A stretch of DNA of 5,388 bases from contig JACMOA010000070.1 of the NCBI GenBank assembly GCA_014378225.1, forward strand, positions 1-5,388, given 5' to 3'. The notes below the pieces were generated by a model. It saw only the letters and a list, made by a program, of their open reading frames with translations. It did not search any database and had not been told where the DNA came from. The position numbers and the translations under genes are program-made. The DNA comes from Deinococcales bacterium. Its GTDB lineage: Bacteria > Deinococcota > Deinococci > Deinococcales > Deinococcaceae. Below are positions 1 through 5,379 of the stretch, piece by piece. The stretch's first letter is position 1. Each line of letters begins with the position of its first letter.

Positions 1-34
1 CTGATTGTGTTGAGTTTTCTGGGTCCCCAGAGAA

Positions 35-254
35 ATGGGGAGATGGTGTGGTGGGGGGGCGGATAGGCCCGGTAGGTGCGGCGAGGCCCGATAGGTGCTG
101 TTTTCGCCAAGACGCCGCTTTGTCCAAGACATGGGGAGATGGGTTTTTGAGTGTCGTTAAAGTGAGCGAACCTTTGGGAATCTCGAGCACGCAAGGACAC
201 CTCATTAAGGTTCAAATCTTTTCCCCCCCTGCTCCTCCGCTCCCCCGCTCCGTG
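35..254. repeat. Purine/pyrimidine paired 8-nt repeat element 1 (weak)
   Basis: The left arm at 35-66 is purine-rich with a loose 8-nt rhythm (ATGGGGAG, ATGGTGTG, GTGGGGGG). The right arm at 223-254 starts with seven Cs and continues as 8-nt units GCTCCTCC (231-238), GCTCCCCC (239-246) and GCTCCGTG (247-254). Ungapped comparison of the left arm with the reverse complement of the right arm matches at about 15 of 24 positions, with the G7 and C7 runs in register. The intervening sequence is about 155 bases, far longer than in the other three elements. This copy is either degenerate or interrupted by inserted DNA. Confidence 0.4.
65..98. repeat. 15-bp imperfect direct repeat
   Basis: AGGCCCGGTAGGTGC at 65-79 recurs as AGGCCCGATAGGTGC at 84-98, with one mismatch and a 19-bp period. 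A second repeat flanks it: ATGGGGAGATGG occurs exactly at 35-46 and at 131-142. Both repeats lie in the non-coding stretch before nuoH. They suggest local duplication or slippage, and no function can be read from them. Confidence 0.6.
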
Positions 255-255
255 T

Positions 256-273
256 TTCGCAATCCTGTGCGAA
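256..273. repeat. Short inverted repeat before nuoH
   Basis: TTCGCA (256-261) and TGCGAA (268-273) are perfect complements around a 6-base loop. The structure sits about 45 bases before the nuoH start. No T-run follows, so it does not look like a terminator. It may be a small mRNA hairpin or a coincidence. Confidence 0.35.
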
Positions 274-301
274 CCGCTTTCCCACTCTCCCAGCTCGAGC
301 A

Positions 302-309
302 AAAGGCGG
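302..309 (+). promoter_or_regulatory. Probable ribosome binding site of nuoH
   Basis: AAAGGCGG lies about ten bases before the ATG at 317, a rather loose and weak match to the Shine-Dalgarno consensus. The segment ACCGC at 273-277 can pair with GCGGT at 306-310, and flanking T/A bases could extend the pairing around a one-base bulge. This could partly hide the site in an mRNA hairpin, which is inferred from complementarity only. Confidence 0.45.
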
Positions 310-316
310 TTTTCTG

Positions 317-1453
317 ATGCCCGAATGGTTACTCGTACTCCTGATTGTGGTCCTCAAGGCCACACTGGTCTCGCTGGGTTTGCTGACCACCTTTGCCTAT
401 ATGACTCTGGTAGAGCGCCGCCTGCTGGCCCGGATGCAGATTCGGCACGGCCCCAACCGGGTAGGGTTTCAGGGCTTGCTGCAACCCCTGGCAGACGCGG
501 TTAAGAGTATTTTTAAGGAAGACATCATCGTCAAGAATGCCGATAAACTGGTGTTCTTGCTCGCACCCGTCATTTCCGTGATGGCAGCGCTCACCGCCTT
601 TGCCATCATTCCGGCGGGTCCGGCGGGCAGCTTTTTTGGCGAAGACCCGTGGGTATTTGACCTGGATGTGGGCGTACTCTTTGTGCTCGCCATGACCAGT
701 ATGGGTGTGTACGGCATCTTCCTGGGTGGCTGGGCCTCCGGGTCCAAATATCCTCTGCTGGGCGGACTCCGCTCGAGCGCCCAGATGATTTCTTACGAGC
801 TGGGTATGGGCCTCTCCATTCTGGGCTTACTGATGTTGGTGGGAGACACTAACCTGCGGAGCATTGTGGAGTGGCAGGCCGCAAACGGGGCCATCATCAT
901 TTTTCAGTCGCTGGCTTTCGTGACCTTTCTCATCTCGAGCTTTGCCGAAACCAACCGCACTCCCTTTGACCTACCCGAGGCCGAGCAGGAACTGGTGGCG
1001 GGCTATCTCACCGAATACTCGAGCATCAAGTGGGCGCTGTTTCAGATGGCCGAGTACATCAACATGATTACCGCCTCGGCGCTGATGGCTACGCTGTTTT
1101 TTGGCGGTTACAAAGGTCCGGCTTTTCTTGACGCAATTATTCCCGGCATCTCGAGCTGGCCTTTCGTGTGGTTCATCCTCAAGATTGCTGCCTTCCTGTT
1201 CCTGTTCATCTGGGTTCGCGCCACGCTGCCCCGACTGCGCTACGACCAGCTTCAGCGCTTTGGCTGGAAGATTCTTTTTCCGATTGCGCTGTTCAACACC
1301 ATGTTCACCGCATTTTACCTGGCGTTTTTCCCCAACGCTCCACTGTGGATTCTGGGCCTGCTCGAGCTGGGATTTGTAGCGCTGTGGCTGGCCTTTAGCT
1401 CGAGACCTGCCAAAGAAGTTCTGAGTACTCGAGCGCCGATGGGAGGGGATTGA
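317..1453 (+). CDS. nuoH: NADH-quinone oxidoreductase subunit H (Nqo8-type)
   Basis: This is the membrane subunit of complex I (378 aa) that forms the quinone chamber next to the peripheral arm and helps couple quinone reduction to proton pumping. The diagnostic NuoH/ND1 loop with ERR (34-36) and [18 protein letters not shown] (43-60) is intact. So is the acidic quinone-channel loop [21 protein letters not shown] around 210-230, with Glu221, Glu223 and Glu225. Glu161 in SYELGM and the [12 protein letters not shown] segment (301-312) are also typical. About eight hydrophobic helices are visible, the usual number. The ATG at 317 gives a normal N-terminal first helix beginning [10 protein letters not shown]. 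Nine CTCGAG sites and a long spacer lie in or around its 3' half. No defect was seen. Family assignment is near certain. Confidence 0.98.
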   Translation: MPEWLLVLLIVVLKATLVSLGLLTTFAYMTLVERRLLARMQIRHGPNRVGFQGLLQPLADAVKSIFKEDIIVKNADKLVFLLAPVISVMAALTAFAIIPAGPAGSFFGEDPWVFDLDVGVLFVLAMTSMGVYGIFLGGWASGSKYPLLGGLRSSAQMISYELGMGLSILGLLMLVGDTNLRSIVEWQAANGAIIIFQSLAFVTFLISSFAETNRTPFDLPEAEQELVAGYLTEYSSIKWALFQMAEYINMITASALMATLFFGGYKGPAFLDAIIPGISSWPFVWFILKIAAFLFLFIWVRATLPRLRYDQLQRFGWKILFPIALFNTMFTAFYLAFFPNAPLWILGLLELGFVALWLAFSSRPAKEVLSTRAPMGGD

Positions 1454-1500
1454 GTATGTGTGTTAATTCTAAGTTGCTGACATTGAAATGTTGTTCTACG

Positions 1501-1606
1501 GATGGGGTGATGGGGGGAGAGGGAGATAGGGGGATAGCTTTGGCTTGTGGCCTCGGCTCGAGCTGGTTTTTTCTCCCCCGCACCCCCGCACCCCTGCCCC
1601 CCCGCT
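1501..1606. repeat. Purine/pyrimidine paired 8-nt repeat element 2
   Basis: The left arm is four 8-nt units, GATGGGGT (1501-1508), GATGGGGG (1509-1516), GAGAGGGA (1517-1524) and GATAGGGG (1525-1532), plus a partial fifth. The right arm is four more 8-nt units, CCCCCGCA (1575-1582), CCCCCGCA (1583-1590), CCCCTGCC (1591-1598) and CCCCCGCT (1599-1606). The shared period sets G-runs opposite C-runs, so a long imperfect hairpin can form around a loop of about 40 bases. The right arm ends seven bases before the nuoI ribosome binding site. It lies inside the spacer 1454-1622, which otherwise holds only a T6 run (1567-1572) and a small palindrome (1480-1491). Function unknown. Confidence 0.75.
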
Positions 1607-1612
1607 CGAGAA

Positions 1613-1617
1613 GAGGG
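1613..1617 (+). promoter_or_regulatory. Ribosome binding site deciding the nuoI start
   Basis: GAGGG (read as AAGAGGG from 1611) lies five bases before the ATG at 1623. The same frame is open upstream to an ATG at 1545, but that extension is encoded by the C-rich repeat arm. It would add a Pro-rich 26-residue leader absent from the family. The site therefore favours 1623 as the true start. Confidence 0.8.
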
Positions 1618-1622
1618 TCCCA

Positions 1623-2174
1623 ATGAGTGTTTTAGAAATCGCAAAAGGAATGGGCATCACCCTGTCCAAACTATTCCAGAAACCCGTCACCATTTCTTAC
1701 CCAGAGCAACCCGCGCAGCTCAAACCGCGTTTTCGAGGGCGGCACGTTCTCACCCGCCACACCGGAACGGGCCTCGAGAAGTGCATTGGGTGTTCCTTGT
1801 GTGCGGCTGCTTGTCCCGCCTACGCCATCTATGTGGAAGCGGCAGAAAACGACCCTCGAGACCCAGTTTCGCCAGGGGAGCGCTACGCTAAAGTTTACGA
1901 AATCAACATGCTGCGCTGCATTTTTTGTGGCATGTGCGAGGAAGCCTGCCCCACCGGAGCGGTGGTGCTGGGCAACGAATTTGAAATGGCAGATTATCGT
2001 TATGGGGACTTTGTATACGGCAAACAAGACATGCTGGTGGGAACTCAGGGCAGCAAACCGCAGCGCCGGGAAGCCAAGAAATACAAAAAGGCGGTCAAGA
2101 TGGGCTTTCAGGTAACGGTACGCCCCGAACTCGAGGGGGTCAAATATCTGGCCTCGAGAGAGGTTTCCTCGTGA
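1623..2174 (+). CDS. nuoI: NADH-quinone oxidoreductase subunit I, 2x[4Fe-4S] (Nqo9-type)
   Basis: This is the peripheral-arm subunit (183 aa) that holds clusters N6a and N6b and passes electrons toward terminal cluster N2 and quinone. Two ferredoxin-type motifs are complete: Cys54, Cys57, Cys60 with Cys64-Pro65, and Cys99, Cys102, Cys105 with Cys109-Pro110. The stretches [19 protein letters not shown] and [18 protein letters not shown] are close to Thermus Nqo9 as I remember it, as are FEMADY and KPQRREAK. The N-terminus ([10 protein letters not shown], then KPVT.SYPEQP) is a short amphipathic lead-in that also matches Nqo9. The start at 1623 is chosen over the in-frame ATG at 1545 because of ribosome-site spacing and family length. 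Nothing is missing. The main sign of lineage is its similarity to the Thermus protein. Confidence 0.98.
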   Translation: MSVLEIAKGMGITLSKLFQKPVTISYPEQPAQLKPRFRGRHVLTRHTGTGLEKCIGCSLCAAACPAYAIYVEAAENDPRDPVSPGERYAKVYEINMLRCIFCGMCEEACPTGAVVLGNEFEMADYRYGDFVYGKQDMLVGTQGSKPQRREAKKYKKAVKMGFQVTVRPELEGVKYLASREVSS

Positions 2175-2200
2175 TGGGGTTGGGTGGGCGCTCGAGTGCC

Positions 2201-2205
2201 GAGGT
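2201..2205 (+). promoter_or_regulatory. Ribosome binding site of nuoJ
   Basis: GAGGT at 2201-2205 lies six bases before the ATG at 2212, inside the 37-bp nuoI-nuoJ gap. Just upstream, 2187-2200 is a near-palindrome centred on CTCGAG (GGCG, CTCGAG, TGCC; one mismatched pair). This could be a small hairpin before the ribosome site, or simply another copy of the iterated palindrome. Confidence 0.7.
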
Positions 2206-2211
2206 AAATCC

Positions 2212-2886
2212 ATGCTAGCCCTTTTCGCCCTTTTCGCCCTACTCATTATTTCCGGGGCGCTCGTCACTATTCTGGCCCAAAACGCGGTTCACGCCGCTCT
2301 AGGGCTGGTGGGAACCCTACTAAGCCTTGCGGTGGTCTACGTGATGCTCGAGGCCCACTTCATCGCGTCCATTCAAGTCATTGTGTACGCGGGCGCAATC
2401 ATGGTGCTGTTTTTGTTTGTGATTATGCTGCTGGTCACCGCTCGCCCGGTTAAATCTGAGAACCCCATTCCCTACGTGAATGAAATCGCAGGCGGCGCGG
2501 CGGCCCTGGTTTCTGGGGCAATGGTGTTTCTGGTGGTCAGCTTCAAGGACCCCAAACCGCTCGAGGCGGCAGCGGCAGCCCTGAAAGGCGGAGCGCCCGG
2601 ACCCGTGGGTGAAAACCTGTTTACCCAATTTCTGCTCCCCTTCGAGGCCGTCTCCATCGTTTTACTGGTAGCGGTGGTGGGTTCGGTGGCCCTGGTGCAG
2701 CGCCCTGAAGTCAAAGATGAAGAACTTCCCGAATACGCGGGTCAGATGGACGGCGCAAGGGTGCGTCCCCCTGTGGCCATCTCTGGAACGGCTCTCACCC
2801 TCGAGCTAACTGAAGACGCTTCTCTTAACCCTGCTCGCTCGAGCAGTGAACTCAAACCCAAACTTGAAGCAGGAGGCGCATCGTGA
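2212..2886 (+). CDS. nuoJ: NADH-quinone oxidoreductase subunit J (Nqo10-type)
   Basis: This membrane subunit (224 aa) lies between NuoH and the antiporter-like subunits and is thought to relay conformational or proton coupling. The family core is clear: [12 protein letters not shown] (24-35), then [20 protein letters not shown] (48-67). The latter holds the conserved third helix with Tyr59, continuing into LFVIMLL. Five membrane helices are visible, the last around 141-163 ([23 protein letters not shown]). After it comes a hydrophilic tail of about 60 residues (165-224), Pro- and Glu-rich, ending in a Ser-rich stretch. NuoJ tails vary in bacteria; this one seems longer than in Thermus Nqo10 (about 176 aa, from memory). 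The stop overlaps the nuoK start by four bases, so translation is probably coupled. Confidence 0.96.
   Translation: MLALFALFALLIISGALVTILAQNAVHAALGLVGTLLSLAVVYVMLEAHFIASIQVIVYAGAIMVLFLFVIMLLVTARPVKSENPIPYVNEIAGGAAALVSGAMVFLVVSFKDPKPLEAAAAALKGGAPGPVGENLFTQFLLPFEAVSIVLLVAVVGSVALVQRPEVKDEELPEYAGQMDGARVRPPVAISGTALTLELTEDASLNPARSSSELKPKLEAGGAS
2871..2876 (+). promoter_or_regulatory. Strong ribosome binding site of nuoK inside nuoJ
   Basis: AGGAGG, a full consensus core, ends six bases before the GTG at 2883. It lies within the last codons of nuoJ and supports the non-ATG start of nuoK. No in-frame ATG nearby would keep the conserved first helix of NuoK. Confidence 0.85.
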
Positions 2887-3185
2887 TTCCCACCGCCGCA
2901 GTTCTGGCGCTTTCCGCCATTTTGTTCTCAATTGGCTTGGTGGGCGCAATGGTGCGCCGCACCGCTGTGATGGTCTTTCTGTCGGTTGAACTGATGCTCA
3001 ACGCTGCCAATTTGCTTTTGGTGGCCTTTGCAAGAGCCTGGGGAGATTTGGTCGCTCAAAGCGCGGTGTTCATTGTGATGACCTTAGCCGCCGCCGAGGT
3101 CGCCATCGGCCTCGCCATCATCATCGCCATCTTCCGCAAGCGGGTGTCTACCAACGTGGATGATTTGGCGGAGTTGCGGGGATGA
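2883..3185 (+). CDS. nuoK: NADH-quinone oxidoreductase subunit K (Nqo11-type)
   Basis: This is the small membrane subunit of complex I (100 aa, the standard length), homologous to ND4L and MrpC. It sits between NuoJ and NuoN and contributes to the central hydrophilic axis of proton transfer. Three hydrophobic helices are visible at roughly 4-24, 28-50 and 59-84. The two conserved membrane glutamates fall at Glu36 (in [13 protein letters not shown]) and Glu72 (in [11 protein letters not shown]), the same positions as in the E. coli protein. A short basic loop, RKR (85-87), starts the cytoplasmic tail. The start is GTG with a strong AGGAGG, overlapping the nuoJ TGA as GTGA. Unlike its neighbours the gene has no CTCGAG site. 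Confidence 0.97.
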   Translation: MIPTAAVLALSAILFSIGLVGAMVRRTAVMVFLSVELMLNAANLLLVAFARAWGDLVAQSAVFIVMTLAAAEVAIGLAIIIAIFRKRVSTNVDDLAELRG

Positions 3186-3234
3186 AGGGGATTTCTGTTC
3201 CGGCGCTTTCTTGTGCAGTTTTCCCTGAAAAAAT

Positions 3235-3338
3235 GGAGAGCAGGGGTGAAAGCGAGCAGGGGAGAACGTCAAAGCTCTCAGCTCTGGCTCAAGCTATGTT
3301 TGTCCCCCCCGCTCCTGTGCTCCTCTGCTCCTCTGCTC
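3235..3338. repeat. Purine/pyrimidine paired 8-nt repeat element 3
   Basis: The left arm (3235-3266) repeats GAGCAGGG at 3238-3245 and 3254-3261, 16 bases apart. The right arm (3304-3338) starts with seven Cs and continues as GCTCCTGT, GCTCCTCT, GCTCCTCT and GCTC, in exact 8-nt steps from 3311. Ungapped comparison of 3238-3264 with the reverse complement of 3312-3338 matches at about 19 of 27 positions. GAGCAG starts both, so the closing base pairs are perfect. The loop is about 37 bases. The arm ends eight bases before the nuoL ribosome site. The rest of the spacer (3186-3357) holds no gene; a short TTTTC/GAAAA inverted repeat lies near 3220-3231. Confidence 0.75.
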
Positions 3339-3346
3339 AACCTTTC

Positions 3347-3351
3347 GGAGG
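3347..3351 (+). promoter_or_regulatory. Ribosome binding site of nuoL
   Basis: GGAGG lies six bases before the ATG at 3358, ideal spacing. It follows directly on the pyrimidine-rich repeat arm, so a hairpin formed by that element would stop just short of the site and leave it single-stranded. Confidence 0.85.
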
Positions 3352-3357
3352 TCGTGC

Positions 3358-5262
3358 ATGACGATTCCGCTTTACCTCATGCCCCTCTTCCCGCTGGTGG
3401 GCTTTTTAATCACCATCATCTTTGGCAAGCAGCTCAAAGGGAACTCGAGCGGTTGGATTGCCAGCATCATGGTCCTGCTTTCTTTCGTGGTGGCCTTTCT
3501 AAGTTGGTCCAGCCTCGCTACCGAGGCCAAGCATCAAGTGTTGTGGCAGTGGCTCCCGGATATGGGAACCGTGGCTAAAGACGCACAGGAGGGCGCTCGA
3601 GCGAACCTCAGCGTGGGTTTTTATCTGGACCAACTCTCGAGCATCATGACCCTGGTAATTACCGGGGTGGGCTTCCTCATTCACCTGTTCAGCATCGGGT
3701 ATATGGAAGGCGATGCCCGCAAAAGCCGTTATTTTGCTTTCCTGAACTTCTTTGTAGCGCTGATGTTGATTCTGGTTCTTGCGGATTCTTACCCACTCAT
3801 CTTCGTAGGTTGGGAAGGCGTGGGCATGGCCTCGTACCTCCTCATTGGCTTTTGGTACTCGAGCAAGGACAACGCGGACGCGGCCCGCAAAGCTTTCATC
3901 ATGAACCGGGTTGGAGATTTGGGCTTCATGCTGGGTATGTTCTTGCTGTTCAAACTGGCCGGAACCCTGGTGATTCCAGACCTGATTCTGGACTTCGACG
4001 CTGAAGGTGCTATGGGGAGTGCGCTCGAGCTGACCTGTTTGTTCCTACTCGTCGGCGCGGTGGGCAAGAGTGCACAGTTGCCGCTGACCACCTGGCTCCC
4101 AGACGCGATGGCGGGTCCTACCCCCGTTTCTGCACTGATTCACGCCGCCACCATGGTCACTGCGGGGGTTTACCTGATTGCCCGCTCGAGCTTCCTGTTC
4201 GACTTTGCCCCGATTGCTCAGAACTGGGTAGCCTGGGTGGGCGGACTCACCGCGCTTTACGGCGCACTCTCGGCGCTCAATCAATACGACATCAAGAAGA
4301 TTTTGGCCTTCAGCACCGTTTCGCAGATTGGCTACATGTTTCTGGCGGTGGGACTGGGTGCGTACTGGGCAGCGGTGTTTCACCTCGTCACCCATGCCTT
4401 TTTCAAGGCTCTGCTGTTTCTCTCGAGCGGCTCGGTGATTCACGGCTTGGGCGGGGAGCAGGACGTTCGCAAGATGGGCGGCCTGCGTAAAGCACTGCCC
4501 TTTACCCACGCGGTCAGCTTGATTGGAACCCTGGCAATTGCCGGAATTCCCCCGCTGGCGGGTTTCTTTTCTAAAGACGCCATCCTGCTCGAGGCGTATG
4601 TTCACAATCTGCCGCTCTACATTATTGGCCTGACCGTGGCGCTGCTGACCGCGTTTTACATGATGCGCTGGTATCTGCTGGTCTTCGCTGGAACCTACCG
4701 GGGAAATGCCCACCCACACGAGGGCGGCGCAATTTTTAAGTTCCCGCTGGGCGTGCTGGCCGCACTCACTACCGTGGGTGGTCTGCTGGGCCTGCCGCAC
4801 TTTCTGGCCACCAACTATCTCGAGGAATACCTCAAGCCCGTGGTGGGGCCGTTTGAAGAAGGAAAGGTGCTTAAAGTGGCCGAGTCCACCGAGTTTATGC
4901 TGATTGCCTTTGCGGTGGGCGCGGCCCTGCTGGGCTTCTTGGTGGCTTTTCTGCGTTACCGTGCAAACAAACTCGAGCGCCTGCGCGTTTTTGGCGAAAC
5001 CTCGAGTCAGGCGCTCTACCTCAACACCCTGTACGACGAAACTGTGGGCCGTCCGGCACGGGCACTTTCCCGTGGCCTTGACGCCGCAGACGCAGGTGTG
5101 ACCGGTGCGCTCGAGGGAAGCGGCGTGGTCTCGAGCAGTCCGGGCTGGTGGACCGTGGTGATTCAAAACGGCTTTGTGCGCTCTTACGCGGCCTCCATGC
5201 TGCTGGGAACCCTGGCGCTGATGGGGTATTTGCTGTTCAAGGTTCTGGGAGAGGGGTCGTGA
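3358..5262 (+). CDS. nuoL: NADH-quinone oxidoreductase subunit L (Nqo12-type)
   Basis: This is the distal antiporter-like, proton-pumping subunit of complex I (634 aa; usual bacterial range about 600-660). The Mrp-antiporter core is intact: VGWEGVGMASYLLIGFWY (150-167) with Glu153, then KSAQLPLTTWLPDAMAGPTP (237-256) with Lys237, and SALIHAATMVTAGVYL with His262. HLVTHAFFKALLFLSSGSVI carries Lys350, and IPPLAGFFSKDAIL carries Lys406. These correspond to the known E. coli NuoL proton-path residues Glu144, Lys229, Lys342 and Lys399. The C-terminal part has a helix near 512-533, then LYDETVGRPARALSRGLD and an amphipathic stretch, then a final helix near 611-628. This fits the lateral helix that runs along the membrane arm. 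Fourteen CTCGAG sites lie inside. No frameshift or missing motif was found. Confidence 0.98.
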   Translation: MTIPLYLMPLFPLVGFLITIIFGKQLKGNSSGWIASIMVLLSFVVAFLSWSSLATEAKHQVLWQWLPDMGTVAKDAQEGARANLSVGFYLDQLSSIMTLVITGVGFLIHLFSIGYMEGDARKSRYFAFLNFFVALMLILVLADSYPLIFVGWEGVGMASYLLIGFWYSSKDNADAARKAFIMNRVGDLGFMLGMFLLFKLAGTLVIPDLILDFDAEGAMGSALELTCLFLLVGAVGKSAQLPLTTWLPDAMAGPTPVSALIHAATMVTAGVYLIARSSFLFDFAPIAQNWVAWVGGLTALYGALSALNQYDIKKILAFSTVSQIGYMFLAVGLGAYWAAVFHLVTHAFFKALLFLSSGSVIHGLGGEQDVRKMGGLRKALPFTHAVSLIGTLAIAGIPPLAGFFSKDAILLEAYVHNLPLYIIGLTVALLTAFYMMRWYLLVFAGTYRGNAHPHEGGAIFKFPLGVLAALTTVGGLLGLPHFLATNYLEEYLKPVVGPFEEGKVLKVAESTEFMLIAFAVGAALLGFLVAFLRYRANKLERLRVFGETSSQALYLNTLYDETVGRPARALSRGLDAADAGVTGALEGSGVVSSSPGWWTVVIQNGFVRSYAASMLLGTLALMGYLLFKVLGEGS

Positions 5263-5292
5263 TTCGGCGTAGTGGGTTTGTTTTCGTCGCTC

Positions 5293-5379
5293 GAGAGAAA
5301 GTGGGAGAGTACGAGAGTGGGAGAGTGAGAAGCAGTTCAACTATCTCTCACCCTCTCACCCTCTCACCCTCTCTCCCTC
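5293..5379. repeat. Purine/pyrimidine paired 8-nt repeat element 4
   Basis: The left arm (5293-5330) holds GGGAGAGT (5303-5310), ACGAGAGT (5311-5318) and GGGAGAGT (5319-5326). The right arm (5344-5379) holds three exact CTCTCACC units (5345-5352, 5353-5360, 5361-5368) and an imperfect fourth. The loop is only about 13 bases. TCTCAC near the loop pairs perfectly with GTGAGA, and pairing then continues with a mismatch or wobble every few bases. It begins about 30 bases after the nuoL stop and runs almost to the window edge, where nuoM would be expected. There is no T-run after the stem, so an intrinsic terminator is unlikely. Confidence 0.75.

Larger units (their letters stand above)
1..316. 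other. Spacer upstream of nuoH, no convincing gene
   Basis: This stretch probably separates nuoH from an upstream nuo gene; in Thermus that would be nqo3 (nuoG). A short tail of the upstream gene could end at the TGA at 2-4, the TGA at 11-13 or the TAG at 64-66, but nothing recognisable is left to decide. The spacer holds a G-rich segment (35-66, with seven Gs at 53-59), a 15-bp direct repeat (65-98) and a C-rich segment (223-254, with seven Cs at 223-229). It also holds two CTCGAG sites (182, 294) and a small inverted repeat at 256-273. The open frame across 48-317 gives a low-complexity, Pro/Arg-rich peptide that looks non-coding. I found no convincing sigma-70-type promoter. Confidence 0.7.
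182..5295. repeat. Highly iterated palindrome CTCGAG, 34 dispersed copies
   Basis: CTCGAG starts at 182, 294, 772, 934, 1018, 1150, 1361, 1399, 1428, 1557, 1605, 1773, 1855, 2130, 2153, 2191, 2347, 2560, 2800 and 2838. It continues at 3444, 3596, 3636, 3858, 4024, 4185, 4422, 4588, 4819, 4972, 5001, 5110, 5130 and 5290. Chance predicts one or two in this length. Twenty-eight are in genes (about 6 per kb) and six in spacers (about 7 per kb), so the excess does not come from codon choice alone. Twenty of the 34 are followed by C. All three reading frames are used. The pattern recalls the HIP1 palindrome of cyanobacteria, with a different sequence. Confidence 0.9.

Noticed and set aside
19..30. 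CTGGG/CCCAG inverted repeat as a terminator of an upstream gene
   Set aside because: The loop is too tight and no T-run follows.
168..213. GAACCTT/AAGGTTC inverted repeat
   Set aside because: Seven-base arms 32 bases apart are within chance for a region this size, and nothing around them supports a site.
48..317. 89-residue plus-strand open frame before nuoH
   Set aside because: The translation is low-complexity and runs through the C-rich repeat arm. It has no family resemblance and no good ribosome site.
1480..1491. Palindrome ACATTGAAATGT as an operator site
   Set aside because: It has five-base arms with a two-base centre, but no accompanying promoter is convincing (TTGCTG followed by TACGGA is a poor -10). 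It may be chance.
1551..1572. Intrinsic terminator with T6 at 1567-1572
   Set aside because: The only hairpin directly before the T-run is about four base pairs (CTCG/CGAG). The downstream genes belong to the same complex.
1545..1622. 26-residue N-terminal extension of nuoI
   Set aside because: It is encoded by the repeat arm, is absent from the family, and a well-spaced ribosome site precedes the ATG at 1623.
1671..2267. 198-residue minus-strand open frame opposite nuoI
   Set aside because: It is a shadow of nuoI, whose two Fe-S motifs on the plus strand are unmistakable.
4045..5340. 431-residue minus-strand open frame opposite nuoL
   Set aside because: It lies antisense to a clear nuoL, is rich in Gln, His and Arg, shows no recognisable domain, and arises from codon bias of the real gene.
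1501..5379. CRISPR array
   Set aside because: The repeats are 8 nt, directly tandem, without spacers of constant length, and sit in separate gene borders.
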